Of a stretch of DNA of 64,000 nucleotides, positions 9,326 through 17,861 are shown one piece after another. This DNA is from Pseudarthrobacter sulfonivorans. Its GTDB lineage: Bacteria > Actinomycetota > Actinomycetes > Actinomycetales > Micrococcaceae. The stretch covers positions 1,922,001-1,986,000 of the forward strand of contig NZ_CP013747.1 of NCBI RefSeq assembly GCF_001484605.1, in the 5' to 3' direction. Under the pieces are notes generated by a model, which did not search any database, was not told the origin of the DNA, and worked only from the letters and a program-made list of their open reading frames with translations. The translations under genes and the position numbers were made by a program. Positions within the stretch are counted from its first letter, which is position 1, and each line of letters opens with the position of its first letter.

Positions 9326-9337
9326 GACAACGTTGTC
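9326..9337. promoter_or_regulatory. Fructan-regulator operator, copy 1 (levanase)
   Basis: GACAACGTTGTC is a perfect 12-bp palindrome 39 bp upstream of the levanase start. Near-identical copies lie at 13639-13650 and 13717-13728 beside the LacI gene and its divergent transporter operon, which ties the levanase to that regulator. Confidence 0.7.
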
Positions 9338-9376
9338 TATCCACTAGGCACGCGCGATGAAGGGCAACCCCTATCC

Positions 9377-12082
9377 ATGCAGATCAACAAATCCCGAACG
9401 CTCCTTACGTGTTCGGCACTCACCCTGGCTGGCCTCAGCCTCACGGCAACGCTCGCCGGTTCGGCCCCGGCCTGGGGCACGGCAGCACCGGCAACCACAC
9501 CAGCCTCACGAACCGTTTCCGACGCTGACGCCGGCTCCGGAACGCCCGTCGGCGACGAACAGTACCGGCCGGCCTTCCATTACTCGCCGAAGCAGAACTG
9601 GATGAACGATCCCAACGGAATGGTCTTCCACAAGGGCGTCTACCACCTGTATTACCAGCACAACCCATCGGGAAATGCGTGGGGCAACATGTCCTGGGGG
9701 CATGCCACCTCCAAGGACCTGACGCACTGGACAGAGCAGCCGTTGGCCATCGCCACCGATGACCAGCAGGACATCTTCTCCGGCAGCGTGGTGGTGGACA
9801 AGGACAACACCACAGGGTTCGGAACCGCGGAGAACCCGCCGCTGGTGGCCGTCTTCACCAGCGCGTACAAGCCGGGCTCTCCCCACCAGGGACTGCAGGC
9901 CCAGTCGCTGGCCTACAGTCTGGACGACGGCCAGACCTGGACCAAGTACGACGCCAACCCGGTACTGAACCGCAACTCGGCAAACTTCCGCGACCCCAAG
10001 GTCTTTTGGTACAGCACCCCTGATGGCGGCGGCTACTGGGTGATGGCCGCCGTCGAGGCCACAGTCCACAAGGTCCTGCTGTACAAATCCGGGAACCTCA
10101 AGGACTGGACGCTCCTGAGCGAATTCGGACCGGCCAACGCCACAGGCGGACTCTGGGAGTGCCCGGACCTCTTCCCGCTGGCCGTTGACGGCGACCCCGC
10201 CAACATCAAGTGGGTCATGGTGGTCAACATCAACCCCGGCGGCGTCGCGGGCGGATCGGCCGGCCAGTACTTTGTTGGCGGCTTCGACGGCACCACCTTC
10301 ACCTCCGAGACCACCAAAGCCGGCGATGCCCTCCCCGCCGGAGCCCCGCTCGCCGGCTTCAGCAACGGCACCTACGACGCCTGGACCGTGGCCAACGAAC
10401 CCGGAAACTGGAAGAACGGCCCGTTCGCAGATGCTCCGGCCACCGGATCGCTCCCCGGACAAAACACGGTGAGCGGTTTTGCCGGGGCCGGGCTGATCAA
10501 CTCCTTCAACGACGGCGACTGGCCCGTGGGCACCGCGGAATCGCCGCAGTTCACGGTCACCAGCGACTACCTGAATTTCCTGGTGGGCGGCGGCCAGCAC
10601 CCCCGCGTCTCGGACAAGCTGGACAACACCCCGCCGGCCGGCGACCTCCTGTTCAACGGGTTCGAGGTTCCGGACGGAACGTCCATGGCCGACGCCGGCT
10701 GGACGGGTACCGCCGACCTGGCACCTTCGTTCCAGCCCGCCACATCCGGCGGTGACTTCTTCATCGGCGCCAAGCGGATCAATACGTTTGATACCGGCGG
10801 CGCACCGGGCGACGATAGGCAGGGAACCCTGAAATCGCCGTCGTTCACGCTCTCGCGGGACTTCATGAGCATGCTGGTGGGCGGCGGACACCGGGCCGCG
10901 GGCTCCGGCCAGCAGCTGGAGGTCCAGCTGCTGGTGGGCGGCAACGTTGTCCGCAGCCTGGCTGGCGACGACGCCGGCGCCCTGAACTGGAAGGGCTGGG
11001 ACGTTTCCGAGTTCGCCGGACAGGAGGCCCAGCTGCGGATCGTGGACCAGGCAACCGGCGGCTGGGGCCACCTGACACTGGACCATGTGATGCTCACCGA
11101 CCAGGCCGCGGTGCCGCGGTCCGACGAGACCACAGTGAACCTGGTGGTGGACGGCCAGGTGGTCCGGACGGCCACCGGCGCCAACAGCGAGGTCCTGGAC
11201 TGGGCGTCCTGGAACACAGCCGAATTCAAGGGCCGGCAGGCAAGCATCAGGGTGGTGGACAACAACCGGTCCGGCTGGGGCCACATCCTGGCGGATGAGT
11301 TCGTGGCTTCGGAGGAGGCGGCCACACCGCGGATCCAGACCTACGACTGGCTGGACTACGGCCGGGACTACTATGCCTCCGTCTCCTTCGCCAACATGCC
11401 GCAGGACAAACGCGTCATGCTCGGCTGGATGAACAACTGGGACTACGCGCAGGCCATTCCCACCTCGCCCTGGCGCAGCGCCATGTCACTGCCCAGGGAA
11501 GTCGCGCTGACGCAGACTCCCGCCGGACCGCGGCTCACCCAGAAGGCCGTCAAGCAGGTGGATGACCTTGCCGCGAAGCCCAGCTACGCCGAAAAGCGCA
11601 CCCGGGACATAGCCCCGGGCACCACTGCGCTGCCGGCGGCGGCCTGGGGCCAGGTCCAGCGGATCGACGTCACGCTCGCGCCGGGCACTGCTTCACGGGC
11701 TGGAATCACTGTGCTCGGGAACGGCAGCACCGCCACCAAAATCGGCTACGACCGGACCACCGGCGAGGTGTACGTGGACCGGCAGAACTCGGGAGACACC
11801 GGCTTCCACCCGTTGTTCACGTCGGTGGACTCTGCGCCCGTCACCCTGGACGCGGACGGCACGGTGACCCTGCGGGTGTATGTCGATAGGTCTTCCGTAG
11901 AGGTCTTCACCCAGGGCGGGCAGCGGACCATCACGGACCAGGTGTTCCCTGAAGCGGGGGCTAACCAGGTGGCGCTCTTCGCCGACGGCGGCACGGCGCA
12001 GCTGAAGTCAATCACCGTGACTCCGCTGGCGCAGTCGATGTTCAGCACGTTGACCAACCCGGTCAAGGAGCGCCAGAAGTAG
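9377..12082 (+). CDS. Secreted GH32 fructan hydrolase (levanase/inulinase type)
   Basis: Extracellular beta-fructosidase, about 901 aa. The signal peptide covers about 1-33. The GH32 five-blade propeller starts at about 62: WMNDPNG with nucleophile Asp78, FRDPKVF with Asp206, and WECPDLF with acid/base Glu261. After the third blade there is a large insertion (about 327-648) with two related modules, one of which looks nested in the other. The propeller then resumes (DYGRDYYAS, then MLGWMNNW) and ends in the usual beta-sandwich (about 700-895), which includes VDRSSVEVF. The start is set at the ATG at 9377, where the signal peptide begins, with GAAGGG about 12 nt upstream; an earlier in-frame codon would bury it. 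No cell-wall anchor is seen. Levan against inulin preference cannot be told from sequence. The shared operator links it to the fructose transporter. Confidence 0.92.
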   Translation: MQINKSRTLLTCSALTLAGLSLTATLAGSAPAWGTAAPATTPASRTVSDADAGSGTPVGDEQYRPAFHYSPKQNWMNDPNGMVFHKGVYHLYYQHNPSGNAWGNMSWGHATSKDLTHWTEQPLAIATDDQQDIFSGSVVVDKDNTTGFGTAENPPLVAVFTSAYKPGSPHQGLQAQSLAYSLDDGQTWTKYDANPVLNRNSANFRDPKVFWYSTPDGGGYWVMAAVEATVHKVLLYKSGNLKDWTLLSEFGPANATGGLWECPDLFPLAVDGDPANIKWVMVVNINPGGVAGGSAGQYFVGGFDGTTFTSETTKAGDALPAGAPLAGFSNGTYDAWTVANEPGNWKNGPFADAPATGSLPGQNTVSGFAGAGLINSFNDGDWPVGTAESPQFTVTSDYLNFLVGGGQHPRVSDKLDNTPPAGDLLFNGFEVPDGTSMADAGWTGTADLAPSFQPATSGGDFFIGAKRINTFDTGGAPGDDRQGTLKSPSFTLSRDFMSMLVGGGHRAAGSGQQLEVQLLVGGNVVRSLAGDDAGALNWKGWDVSEFAGQEAQLRIVDQATGGWGHLTLDHVMLTDQAAVPRSDETTVNLVVDGQVVRTATGANSEVLDWASWNTAEFKGRQASIRVVDNNRSGWGHILADEFVASEEAATPRIQTYDWLDYGRDYYASVSFANMPQDKRVMLGWMNNWDYAQAIPTSPWRSAMSLPREVALTQTPAGPRLTQKAVKQVDDLAAKPSYAEKRTRDIAPGTTALPAAAWGQVQRIDVTLAPGTASRAGITVLGNGSTATKIGYDRTTGEVYVDRQNSGDTGFHPLFTSVDSAPVTLDADGTVTLRVYVDRSSVEVFTQGGQRTITDQVFPEAGANQVALFADGGTAQLKSITVTPLAQSMFSTLTNPVKERQK

Positions 12083-12091
12083 GCTGAACCG

Positions 12092-12114
12092 CCCCGGAGC
12101 TACCCGTTCCGGGG
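12092..12114 (+). terminator. Candidate terminator after the levanase gene
   Basis: CCCCGGA (12092-12098) pairs with TCCGGGG (12108-12114) around a 9-nt loop, 10 bp after the levanase stop. The following T-rich run is weak (TCTCT). Confidence 0.5.
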
Positions 12115-12126
12115 TCTCTGGTGCAC

Positions 12127-12189
12127 AGTCCCGGGCTTGTCCGCGGATCCCTGCCTTGAAGGTTAGGAATCGCGGACAAGCCTGGGACT
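12127..12189. repeat. Long inverted repeat between convergent genes
   Basis: Two 19-nt arms (12127-12145 and 12171-12189) are complementary except for one position and enclose a 25-nt loop. It lies between the convergent levanase and monooxygenase-like genes and may end transcription from both sides, or be a small palindromic repeat element. The TTGTCC core in the arm resembles that of the repeat at 19490. Confidence 0.6.
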
Positions 12190-12223
12190 TGGCGTTTGTG
12201 GCGGTGGCCTGAGGACCGGGTGG

Positions 12224-12517
12224 TCAGTGGACGGGCTGGAGCCAAGTCAGGATGGAGCCGTCCTCTTCGATCAGTTCCGCGAGCTCGCCGTTGAACCGTG
12301 CGCCGTAATCCGCGCTGATGTGCTCCTGGAAGGCGGCGTCGTCCTCGTAGACTTCGAACACGAAGTACTCGCGGGGATTCGTCTCCCGGGTGTAGGGCAG
12401 GAACAGCTGGTTTCCAGGCTCCTTTCTGACGTCGATAGTCAACTGGCGCATCATCTCCGCCACCCGGTCTTCGCTGCCGGGCTTGACGGTGAATTCGGCG
12501 TAGAGCGTTTTAGTCAT
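12224..12517 (-). CDS. Antibiotic-biosynthesis-monooxygenase-like (quinol monooxygenase family) protein
   Basis: Small ABM-fold protein of 97 aa with the ferredoxin-like pattern of the family: an N-terminal strand AEFTVKPG, a helix with the MMRQL segment, then EPGNQLFLPY, EYFVFEVYEDDAAF and a final strand. Homologues include YgiN-type quinol monooxygenases and proteins that form dimers without cofactors, so activity here is uncertain. It is transcribed with or just after the lacI gene (79 bp apart, same strand), inside the fructan locus, with no evident role in fructan use. A weak GGGACC precedes the start. Confidence 0.75.
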   Translation of the reverse strand: MTKTLYAEFTVKPGSEDRVAEMMRQLTIDVRKEPGNQLFLPYTRETNPREYFVFEVYEDDAAFQEHISADYGARFNGELAELIEEDGSILTWLQPVH

Positions 12518-12596
12518 GGTGGTCCCCTCTGGATTGCTTGGCTGGTGCTTTGGAGTTGCTGGTGGTCGGGTCTGCTGGTACTTGGGATTGCCGCGT

Positions 12597-13652
12597 TCAG
12601 CCTGCAGGCGGCGGGAGCTCTCCGGAACCGCGCTGGATGAGCTCGGACGGAACGACGTAGGTCTGTGGTGCGCTGCCGTCGCCGTCGATCCGGGCCAGCA
12701 GCCGCTCCGCGGCGAGCTTGCCGATCTGCTCCGGGTGCTGTGCGATGACGGTGATCCCGGGTTCCATCATGTCCGCCAGCGTGAAGTCGTCAAAGCCCAC
12801 CAGTGCCACCCGGCGGCTGGCACCAAGTTCCTTCAGTGCGCGCATGACGCCAAACGTGATGAGGTTCTGGCTGGAAAAGATGGCCGTGGGCGGGTTCTCT
12901 GCCGTGAGGATCTCCAGGGCAGCCTGCCGGGCTGACTCCTCGTTGTGCAGTCCCTCCCGGACCGGAACAGCGGCCGTCGATTGCCCGGCCCGGCCCAGTT
13001 CCTCGATGAAGCCGCGGCGCCGTTCCCGGGCGGTCTGGATGTCCGGGCGGTCGCCCAGGTACGCCAGCTTCGTGTGGCCATGCCCTATGAGGTGGGCGGC
13101 CGCGCGCGCGGCGCCAACGGCGTTGTCCGTCACCACGGCGTCGGCCTCGACACCCACTGGCTCGCGGTCGATGAAGACCATGGGCAGGTCCCGGGAATGC
13201 TCCGGAATGGCGTAGGCCTGGCTCCGGGCGATGGGGGTCAGCACGAGGCCGTCCACGCGCCGTCCCAGGAAGGCGGCCACGAGCGACTTCTCGCGCTCGG
13301 GGTCGTCATCCAGGCTGGCCGCGAACACGGCGATGCCCCGCGGCGCCAGCGCGTCTTCCATCGCCCGGTGGATCTCGCTGCTGAACGGGTTGGCCACGCT
13401 GGGCAGAAGCAGCCCGATGGAGAGTGTCTGGCGGCCCGTGCGGCGGAGGCTTCCCGCCGCCATGTCCAGCTGGTAGTTGAGCTGCTGGGATGCCCCCAGC
13501 ACCCTTTGACGGGTGGCCTCGGACACGCCCGGTTCGTCGTTCATTACCCTGGAGACGGTCTTGATGCCCACCCCGGCCAGCGCAGCGACATGGCGCATGG
13601 TGGGCCGATCCTTAGCCGGCGATGCTTGGTAACGATTAGACATCGTTGTCAT
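12597..13652 (-). CDS. LacI-family repressor of the fructan/fructose locus
   Basis: 351-aa transcription regulator. The N-terminal HTH begins at about residue 18 (PTMRHVAALAGVGIKTVSRV) and is followed by the hinge, where LRRTG replaces the commoner LRSG. The periplasmic-binding-protein-like effector domain then runs to the end, with VGFDDFTLA near the C-terminus. ATG at 13650-13652 is chosen because GAAGGA lies 7 nt upstream. It is divergent from the transporter operon with 110 bp between start codons. The palindrome at 13639-13650 overlaps its own first codons, and another covers the transporter promoter. Role inferred: repression of levanase and transporter, lifted by fructose or a fructose phosphate. 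The effector is not visible from sequence. Confidence 0.92.
   Translation of the reverse strand: MTTMSNRYQASPAKDRPTMRHVAALAGVGIKTVSRVMNDEPGVSEATRQRVLGASQQLNYQLDMAAGSLRRTGRQTLSIGLLLPSVANPFSSEIHRAMEDALAPRGIAVFAASLDDDPEREKSLVAAFLGRRVDGLVLTPIARSQAYAIPEHSRDLPMVFIDREPVGVEADAVVTDNAVGAARAAAHLIGHGHTKLAYLGDRPDIQTARERRRGFIEELGRAGQSTAAVPVREGLHNEESARQAALEILTAENPPTAIFSSQNLITFGVMRALKELGASRRVALVGFDDFTLADMMEPGITVIAQHPEQIGKLAAERLLARIDGDGSAPQTYVVPSELIQRGSGELPPPAG
13639..13650. promoter_or_regulatory. Fructan-regulator operator, copy 2 (overlaps lacI start)
   Basis: GACATCGTTGTC overlaps the first four codons of the lacI gene (read as ATGACAACGATGTC on the minus strand). It differs from the levanase operator at one base. 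Binding here would block transcription of the regulator itself, or assist looping with the copy 74 bp away. Part of the match could come from the coding sequence by chance. Confidence 0.45.
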
Positions 13653-13680
13653 GACTTAGTCCTTCATCATCGAATTTACC

Positions 13681-13709
13681 TTGACTATAGCGTGTGACGC
13701 TGATTACAT
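13681..13709 (+). promoter_or_regulatory. Promoter of the fructose-type ABC transporter operon
   Basis: TTGACT at 13681-13686 and TTACAT at 13704-13709 are separated by 17 bp, a good housekeeping promoter. The operator at 13713-13732 begins 4 bp after the -10 box, so a bound repressor would block initiation. Confidence 0.6.
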
Positions 13710-13712
13710 GAT

Positions 13713-13732
13713 GCCTGACATCGTTGTCAGGC
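13713..13732. promoter_or_regulatory. Fructan-regulator operator, copy 3 (transporter promoter)
   Basis: GCCTGACATCGTTGTCAGGC is a nearly perfect 20-bp palindrome with the 12-bp core GACATCGTTGTC (13717-13728), the strongest of the three copies. It covers the expected transcription start of the transporter operon. Confidence 0.75.
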
Positions 13733-13762
13733 ACGGGATGTGCCACGAACACAGGAGATTCA

Positions 13763-14875
13763 ATGTTGACTTCCAAGACCCCGCGCACCATCGCCCGCCG
13801 CCTGGTTGCCGTGGGCGCCGTCCTGACCCTCGGCACCCTGAGCCTCACGGCCTGCGGCGGAAACTCCCCCGCCACCTCCGGCACCGCCTCTGGTGAAAAA
13901 GTGGGCGTATCGCTGATCGTCAAGACCACGTCCAACCCGTTCTTCGTCGCCATGCAGGAAGGCGCCAAGAAGGCGGCGGAGGCAGACGGCGTTGACCTGA
14001 AGCTCGCCGCCGGCAAGGCAGACGGCGACGAGGACACCCAGATCCAGGCCATCGAAAACGCCATCTCCAAGGGCGACAAGGGCATCCTGATCACCCCCAA
14101 CGGCCCGTCCGTGGTGGATGCCCTGAAGAAGGCCAAGGACGCCGGACTCTTTGTCATTGCCCTTGACACCCCGCCGGACCCCGCCGACGCCGCGGACATC
14201 ACCTTCGCCACCGACAACTTCGCGGCCGGCGAGCTGATCGGCAAGTGGACCGCCGCGCAGCTTGGCGGCAAGAAGGCCACCATCGCCCTGCTGGATCTGT
14301 TTGACGACAAGGTTGTCTCCGTTGACTACAACCGCGACCAGGGCTTCCTGACCGGACTCGGCATCGACACCGCCGACAAGAAGAAGAACGGCGACGAAGC
14401 AAAGACCGGCAAGTACACCGGCGCCAAGGGCGGCGAGTACGAGATCGTCGGCAGCCAGGCCTCCCAGGGCGCCGAGGACGGTGGCCGTACCGGCATGGAG
14501 ACCCTGCTGTCCAAGAACCCCAACATCAACGTTGTGTACACCATCAATGAGCCTGCAGCAGCGGGCGCTTATGAAGCCCTGAAGTCCGCCGGCAAAGAGA
14601 AGGACGTCCTGATTGTCTCGGTCGACGGCGGCTGCGCCGGCGTGGACGACGTCAAGTCCGGCGTCATCGGCGCAACCGCCCAGCAGTACCCGGTCAAGAT
14701 GGCCGAAATGGGCGTCAAGGCAATCGTCGAACTGGCCAAGACGGGCAAGAAGCCTGCCAACACCGCGGGCCTGGACTTCTTCAACACCGGCGTTGAGCTG
14801 GTCACCGACAAGCCCGCAGACGGCGTCAAGAGCATCACCACGACTGAAGCCAGCAACATCTGCTGGGGCAAGTAA
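13763..14875 (+). CDS. Sugar ABC transporter substrate-binding lipoprotein (fructose type)
   Basis: Binding protein of the ribose/fructose (RbsB/FrcB) class, 370 aa. Lipoprotein signal with LSLTACGG, lipidated Cys31. The mature domain starts EKVGVSLIVKTTSNPFF and has the usual periplasmic-binding fold with AIENAISKGDKGILI and DVLIVSVDGG. ATG at 13763 is preceded by AGGAG at 6-7 nt. First gene of the operon with permease and ATPase genes. Substrate inferred as fructose, from the regulon link with levanase and the downstream kinase, and from resemblance to FrcB; ribose-like sugars cannot be excluded on sequence alone. Confidence 0.9.
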   Translation: MLTSKTPRTIARRLVAVGAVLTLGTLSLTACGGNSPATSGTASGEKVGVSLIVKTTSNPFFVAMQEGAKKAAEADGVDLKLAAGKADGDEDTQIQAIENAISKGDKGILITPNGPSVVDALKKAKDAGLFVIALDTPPDPADAADITFATDNFAAGELIGKWTAAQLGGKKATIALLDLFDDKVVSVDYNRDQGFLTGLGIDTADKKKNGDEAKTGKYTGAKGGEYEIVGSQASQGAEDGGRTGMETLLSKNPNINVVYTINEPAAAGAYEALKSAGKEKDVLIVSVDGGCAGVDDVKSGVIGATAQQYPVKMAEMGVKAIVELAKTGKKPANTAGLDFFNTGVELVTDKPADGVKSITTTEASNICWGK

Positions 14876-14902
14876 GAGGGCAGAACGATCTCAGGAGAAA
14901 CC

Positions 14903-15952
14903 GTGACCCAGCAACAGACCGCCGGTCCGCCCGCCGCAGGGAAGCAGACCGACCTGGCCGAAGAATTCCTCGACCGCAGGACGCCGCTCAGCCGGATACG
15001 CAACATCCTGCACCGCTACCCCGCAGTCAGCCCCGCCCTCGTCCTTCTCATCGCCGTCGTCGTGTTCGGCCTGCTCAATGACAGGTTCCTGCGGGTTGAA
15101 AACCTCTCGCTGATTACCCAGCAGGTGTCCGTGGTGGGCACCCTGGCCATCGCCCAGACGCTCATCATCCTCACTGCCGGCATCGATCTGTCCGTCGGAG
15201 CCGTCATGATCCTCTCCTCAATGGTCGTCGCCCAGCTCGCTGTCAACAACGGACTGCCGGCACCCGTTGCGCTGCTCGCAGGCCTGGTCGTCGGACTCGC
15301 CGCCGGCGCCCTGAACGGGTTCCTGGTCACCAGGTTCCGCCTCCCCCCGTTCATCGTCACCCTGGGCACGCTCAACATCTTCATCGCGCTGACGCTGCTC
15401 TACTCCAACGGAGCGACAGTTCGCGGCTCGGCAATGCCGGACCTGCTGACCTGGACGGGAAGCACCTTCCCGGTGGGCCCTGTGCGGATCTCCACCGGCG
15501 TCGTCGTGATGCTGCTTCTCTACATCGCCATCGCGTTCATCCTGGGCAAAACCGCCTGGGGCCGGCACGTCTACGCCGTCGGCGATGACAAAGAAGCCGC
15601 CCGTCTGGCCGGCATCGCCGTGAACAAAGTCCTCATGAGCGTCTACCTCGCCGCCGGCGCCGTCCTGGCCATCGGCGCCTGGATCCAGATCGGCCGCACC
15701 AACGCGGCCAGCCCCAACGCCGGTGTGGACCTGAACCTCGACTCCATCACCGCCGTCGTGATCGGTGGGACCAGCCTCTTCGGCGGGCGCGGTTCGGTGT
15801 GGGGAACCCTCCTGGGCGCCCTGATCGTCGGAGTCTTCCGCAACGGACTCTCCCTTGCCGGCCTGGACGTGCTGTACCAGACCCTCGCCGTGGGCGTCCT
15901 TATCATCCTCGCTGTGTCCATCGACCAGTGGATCCGAAAGGTGAAGTCATGA
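14903..15952 (+). CDS. Sugar ABC transporter permease (RbsC/FrcC type)
   Basis: Integral membrane permease of the BPD_transp_2 family, 349 aa, with about nine hydrophobic segments from residue 45 on. The conserved GIDLSVGAVM segment is at about 97-106 and a typical coupling region DKEAARLAGIAV lies at about 230. The GTG start follows CAGGAGAAACC. It lies 27 bp after the binding-protein gene and its stop overlaps the ATPase start in ATGA. Together the three genes form one importer in the cytoplasmic membrane. Confidence 0.92.
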   Translation: MTQQQTAGPPAAGKQTDLAEEFLDRRTPLSRIRNILHRYPAVSPALVLLIAVVVFGLLNDRFLRVENLSLITQQVSVVGTLAIAQTLIILTAGIDLSVGAVMILSSMVVAQLAVNNGLPAPVALLAGLVVGLAAGALNGFLVTRFRLPPFIVTLGTLNIFIALTLLYSNGATVRGSAMPDLLTWTGSTFPVGPVRISTGVVVMLLLYIAIAFILGKTAWGRHVYAVGDDKEAARLAGIAVNKVLMSVYLAAGAVLAIGAWIQIGRTNAASPNAGVDLNLDSITAVVIGGTSLFGGRGSVWGTLLGALIVGVFRNGLSLAGLDVLYQTLAVGVLIILAVSIDQWIRKVKS

Positions 15953-16743
15953 CCGCGTCCCAGCTGGAATCCGCCGGCACGGAACTCCGCCAGCCCATCC
16001 TGCAGGCCAGGAACCTCGTCAAGACCTTCGGCCGGGTGGTGGGGCTCGACGGCGTCAGCCTGGACCTCTACCCGGGCGAAGTCCTGGCGATCATCGGCGA
16101 CAACGGGGCGGGAAAATCCACCCTGATCAAGTGCCTCACCGGGGCCGAGATTCCCGATTCCGGCGAGCTCTTTGTGTCCGGCCAACCGGTCCACTTCAAG
16201 CGCCCGCAGGACGCCCGCGTCCACGGCATCGAAACCGTCTACCAGAACCTGGCCGTATCCCCGGCCCTGGACGTCGCCTCCAACCTGTTCCTGGGCCGGG
16301 AGGAACGGCGTGCGGGACTCCTCGGGAGCGTGTTCCGGATGCTGGACACCAAAGGCATGCGCGTGAAGGCCAAACAGGAGCTGACCCGGCTCGGCATTTC
16401 CACGCTCCAGGACGTGACAGTGCCGGTGGAGAACCTCTCCGGCGGCCAGCGCCAGGCTGTCGCCGTGGCCCGCGCCGCGGCCTTCGGTTCAAAGGTTGTG
16501 GTGCTGGATGAGCCGACGGCGGCCCTGGGCGTCCGGGAGTCCAACCAGGTCCTGCAGTTGGTCAGGGATCTCCGGGACCGGGGACTGCCCGTCATCCTGA
16601 TCAGCCACAACATGCCGCACGTGTTCGACGTGGCGGACCGGATCCACATCCAGCGCCTCGGCAAGTGCGCGGCCACCATCACGCCGCAGTCCCACACCAT
16701 GACCGATGCAGTTGCGATCATGACCGGCGCAGCCACCGCCTGA
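15949..16743 (+). CDS. Sugar ABC transporter ATP-binding protein (single domain, FrcA type)
   Basis: ATPase of the sugar importer, 264 aa. Walker A GDNGAGKST, signature LSGGQRQA, Walker B VVVLDEPTAALG, and the switch His in ILISHNM. Only one ATPase domain is present, against two fused domains in RbsA/MglA; this fits the FrcA branch, where the protein dimerises. The ATG start at 15949 overlaps the permease stop. A longer upstream frame exists but lies inside the permease gene. Confidence 0.93.
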   Translation: MTASQLESAGTELRQPILQARNLVKTFGRVVGLDGVSLDLYPGEVLAIIGDNGAGKSTLIKCLTGAEIPDSGELFVSGQPVHFKRPQDARVHGIETVYQNLAVSPALDVASNLFLGREERRAGLLGSVFRMLDTKGMRVKAKQELTRLGISTLQDVTVPVENLSGGQRQAVAVARAAAFGSKVVVLDEPTAALGVRESNQVLQLVRDLRDRGLPVILISHNMPHVFDVADRIHIQRLGKCAATITPQSHTMTDAVAIMTGAATA

Positions 16744-16758
16744 ACAACAGCTGTCCCT

Positions 16759-16800
16759 ACGTCAGTCCGCAGACCAGATCACCGGTCCGCGGACTGACGT
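16759..16800 (+). other. Intercistronic hairpin between transporter and kinase genes
   Basis: Two 17-nt arms (16759-16775 and 16784-16800) pair with a single G-U at one position around an 8-nt loop. No T run follows, so it is more likely an mRNA processing or stability element, or an attenuator, than a simple terminator. It would lower kinase output relative to the transporter. Confidence 0.6.
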
Positions 16801-16844
16801 GGCTTGGACCACCCTCACCATCAGCTTCCCACGAGAGACAGACC

Positions 16845-17837
16845 ATGGATTACCTCAAAACAGCCCGGCACGACGCTCACCAGACTCTTGACGTCATGGT
16901 CGTGGGCGAAGCGCTCGTTGACGTTGTCGCCTCACCCAACGGCCCCATCGAGCATCCGGGCGGCTCGCCGATGAACGTGGCCTACGGCCTCGGACGACTC
17001 GGCGTATCCACCGCCTTGCTGACGTCGCTGGGCGCAGACGCCCGCGGCGAGGCGATCGAGGCGCACCTGCGAAGCGCCGGCGTCGAACTGCTGCCGGGCT
17101 CAAAGTCCGCGGCGAGAACCGCGTCCGCCACGGCAACCCTCGCCGCGGACGGCTCCGCCTCATACGACTTCGACATCAGCTGGGAACTGCCGGCCGCCGC
17201 CCCTTCCCACCTGCCCAAAGTTCTGCACACGGGATCCATCGCCACGTTCCTGGCACCGGGCGCGACGGCGGTGCGGGCGCTTCTGGAACAGTCGCACCGC
17301 GAGTGCCTGGTCACCTACGATCCAAACATCAGGCCCGCATTGCTGGGCAGCCAGGCAGAGGCCGTGCGGATTTTCGAGGACCTGGTTCCGCTGACGGACG
17401 TGGTCAAGCTCAGCGATGAGGATGCCGCCTGGCTGTACCCGGGAGTCCGCCTCGAGGACGCGGCAGAACGGATCCTGCGGCTGGGCGCCGGACTGGCAGT
17501 GGTCACCCGCGGCGGAGAAGGTTCTTTGTTGGCGACGCCCGTCACCCAGCTTTTCATCCCCGCCATCCGGTCCACGGTGGCGGACACCATCGGCGCGGGT
17601 GATTCGTACATGGCGGCCCTGATCTTCGGCCTGCTGTCGCGCCGCACCGAAGGCTTGGGACAGGACGTCCTGACCACTATCGGGCGCATGGCGTCAAAGG
17701 CAGCCGCCATCACCGTCCGCCGGCCGGGCGCGAACCCGCCCACGGCCGACGAGCTGGCGGGCGACCTGCCGGAAACTGACCTGCCGGGGGCGCAGGTGAG
17801 CCAAGGAACGACGGCGACTGCCGCCGTCGCGGTCTGA
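16845..17837 (+). CDS. PfkB-family sugar kinase, probable fructokinase
   Basis: Ribokinase/PfkB-fold kinase, 330 aa. The N-terminal signature region GGSPMNVAYGLGRLG at about 40-54 and the C-terminal signature DTIGAGDSYMAAL, whose Asp is the catalytic base, are both intact. Placed after the fructose-type transporter, it most likely makes fructose 6-phosphate from imported fructose. ATG at 16845 is weakly preceded by GAGAGA. Convergent with the next LacI gene, 24 bp apart. A 2-keto-3-deoxygluconate or ribose substrate is a less likely alternative. Confidence 0.88.
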   Translation: MDYLKTARHDAHQTLDVMVVGEALVDVVASPNGPIEHPGGSPMNVAYGLGRLGVSTALLTSLGADARGEAIEAHLRSAGVELLPGSKSAARTASATATLAADGSASYDFDISWELPAAAPSHLPKVLHTGSIATFLAPGATAVRALLEQSHRECLVTYDPNIRPALLGSQAEAVRIFEDLVPLTDVVKLSDEDAAWLYPGVRLEDAAERILRLGAGLAVVTRGGEGSLLATPVTQLFIPAIRSTVADTIGAGDSYMAALIFGLLSRRTEGLGQDVLTTIGRMASKAAAITVRRPGANPPTADELAGDLPETDLPGAQVSQGTTATAAVAV

Positions 17838-17861
17838 AAAACCAATGTCCGACGGCAGCCC

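Noticed and set aside
9506..11284. 592-codon open frame opposite the levanase
   Set aside because: Shadow frame; the levanase strand has signal peptide and all GH32 catalytic residues.
13639..13650. Reading the palindrome at the lacI start only as coding sequence
   Set aside because: Kept as operator with moderate confidence because it matches two other sites closely, though coding chance cannot be excluded.
15799..15948. N-terminal extension of the sugar ATPase by 50 codons
   Set aside because: This stretch is inside the permease gene in another frame; the ATGA overlap and Walker A position support the start at 15949.
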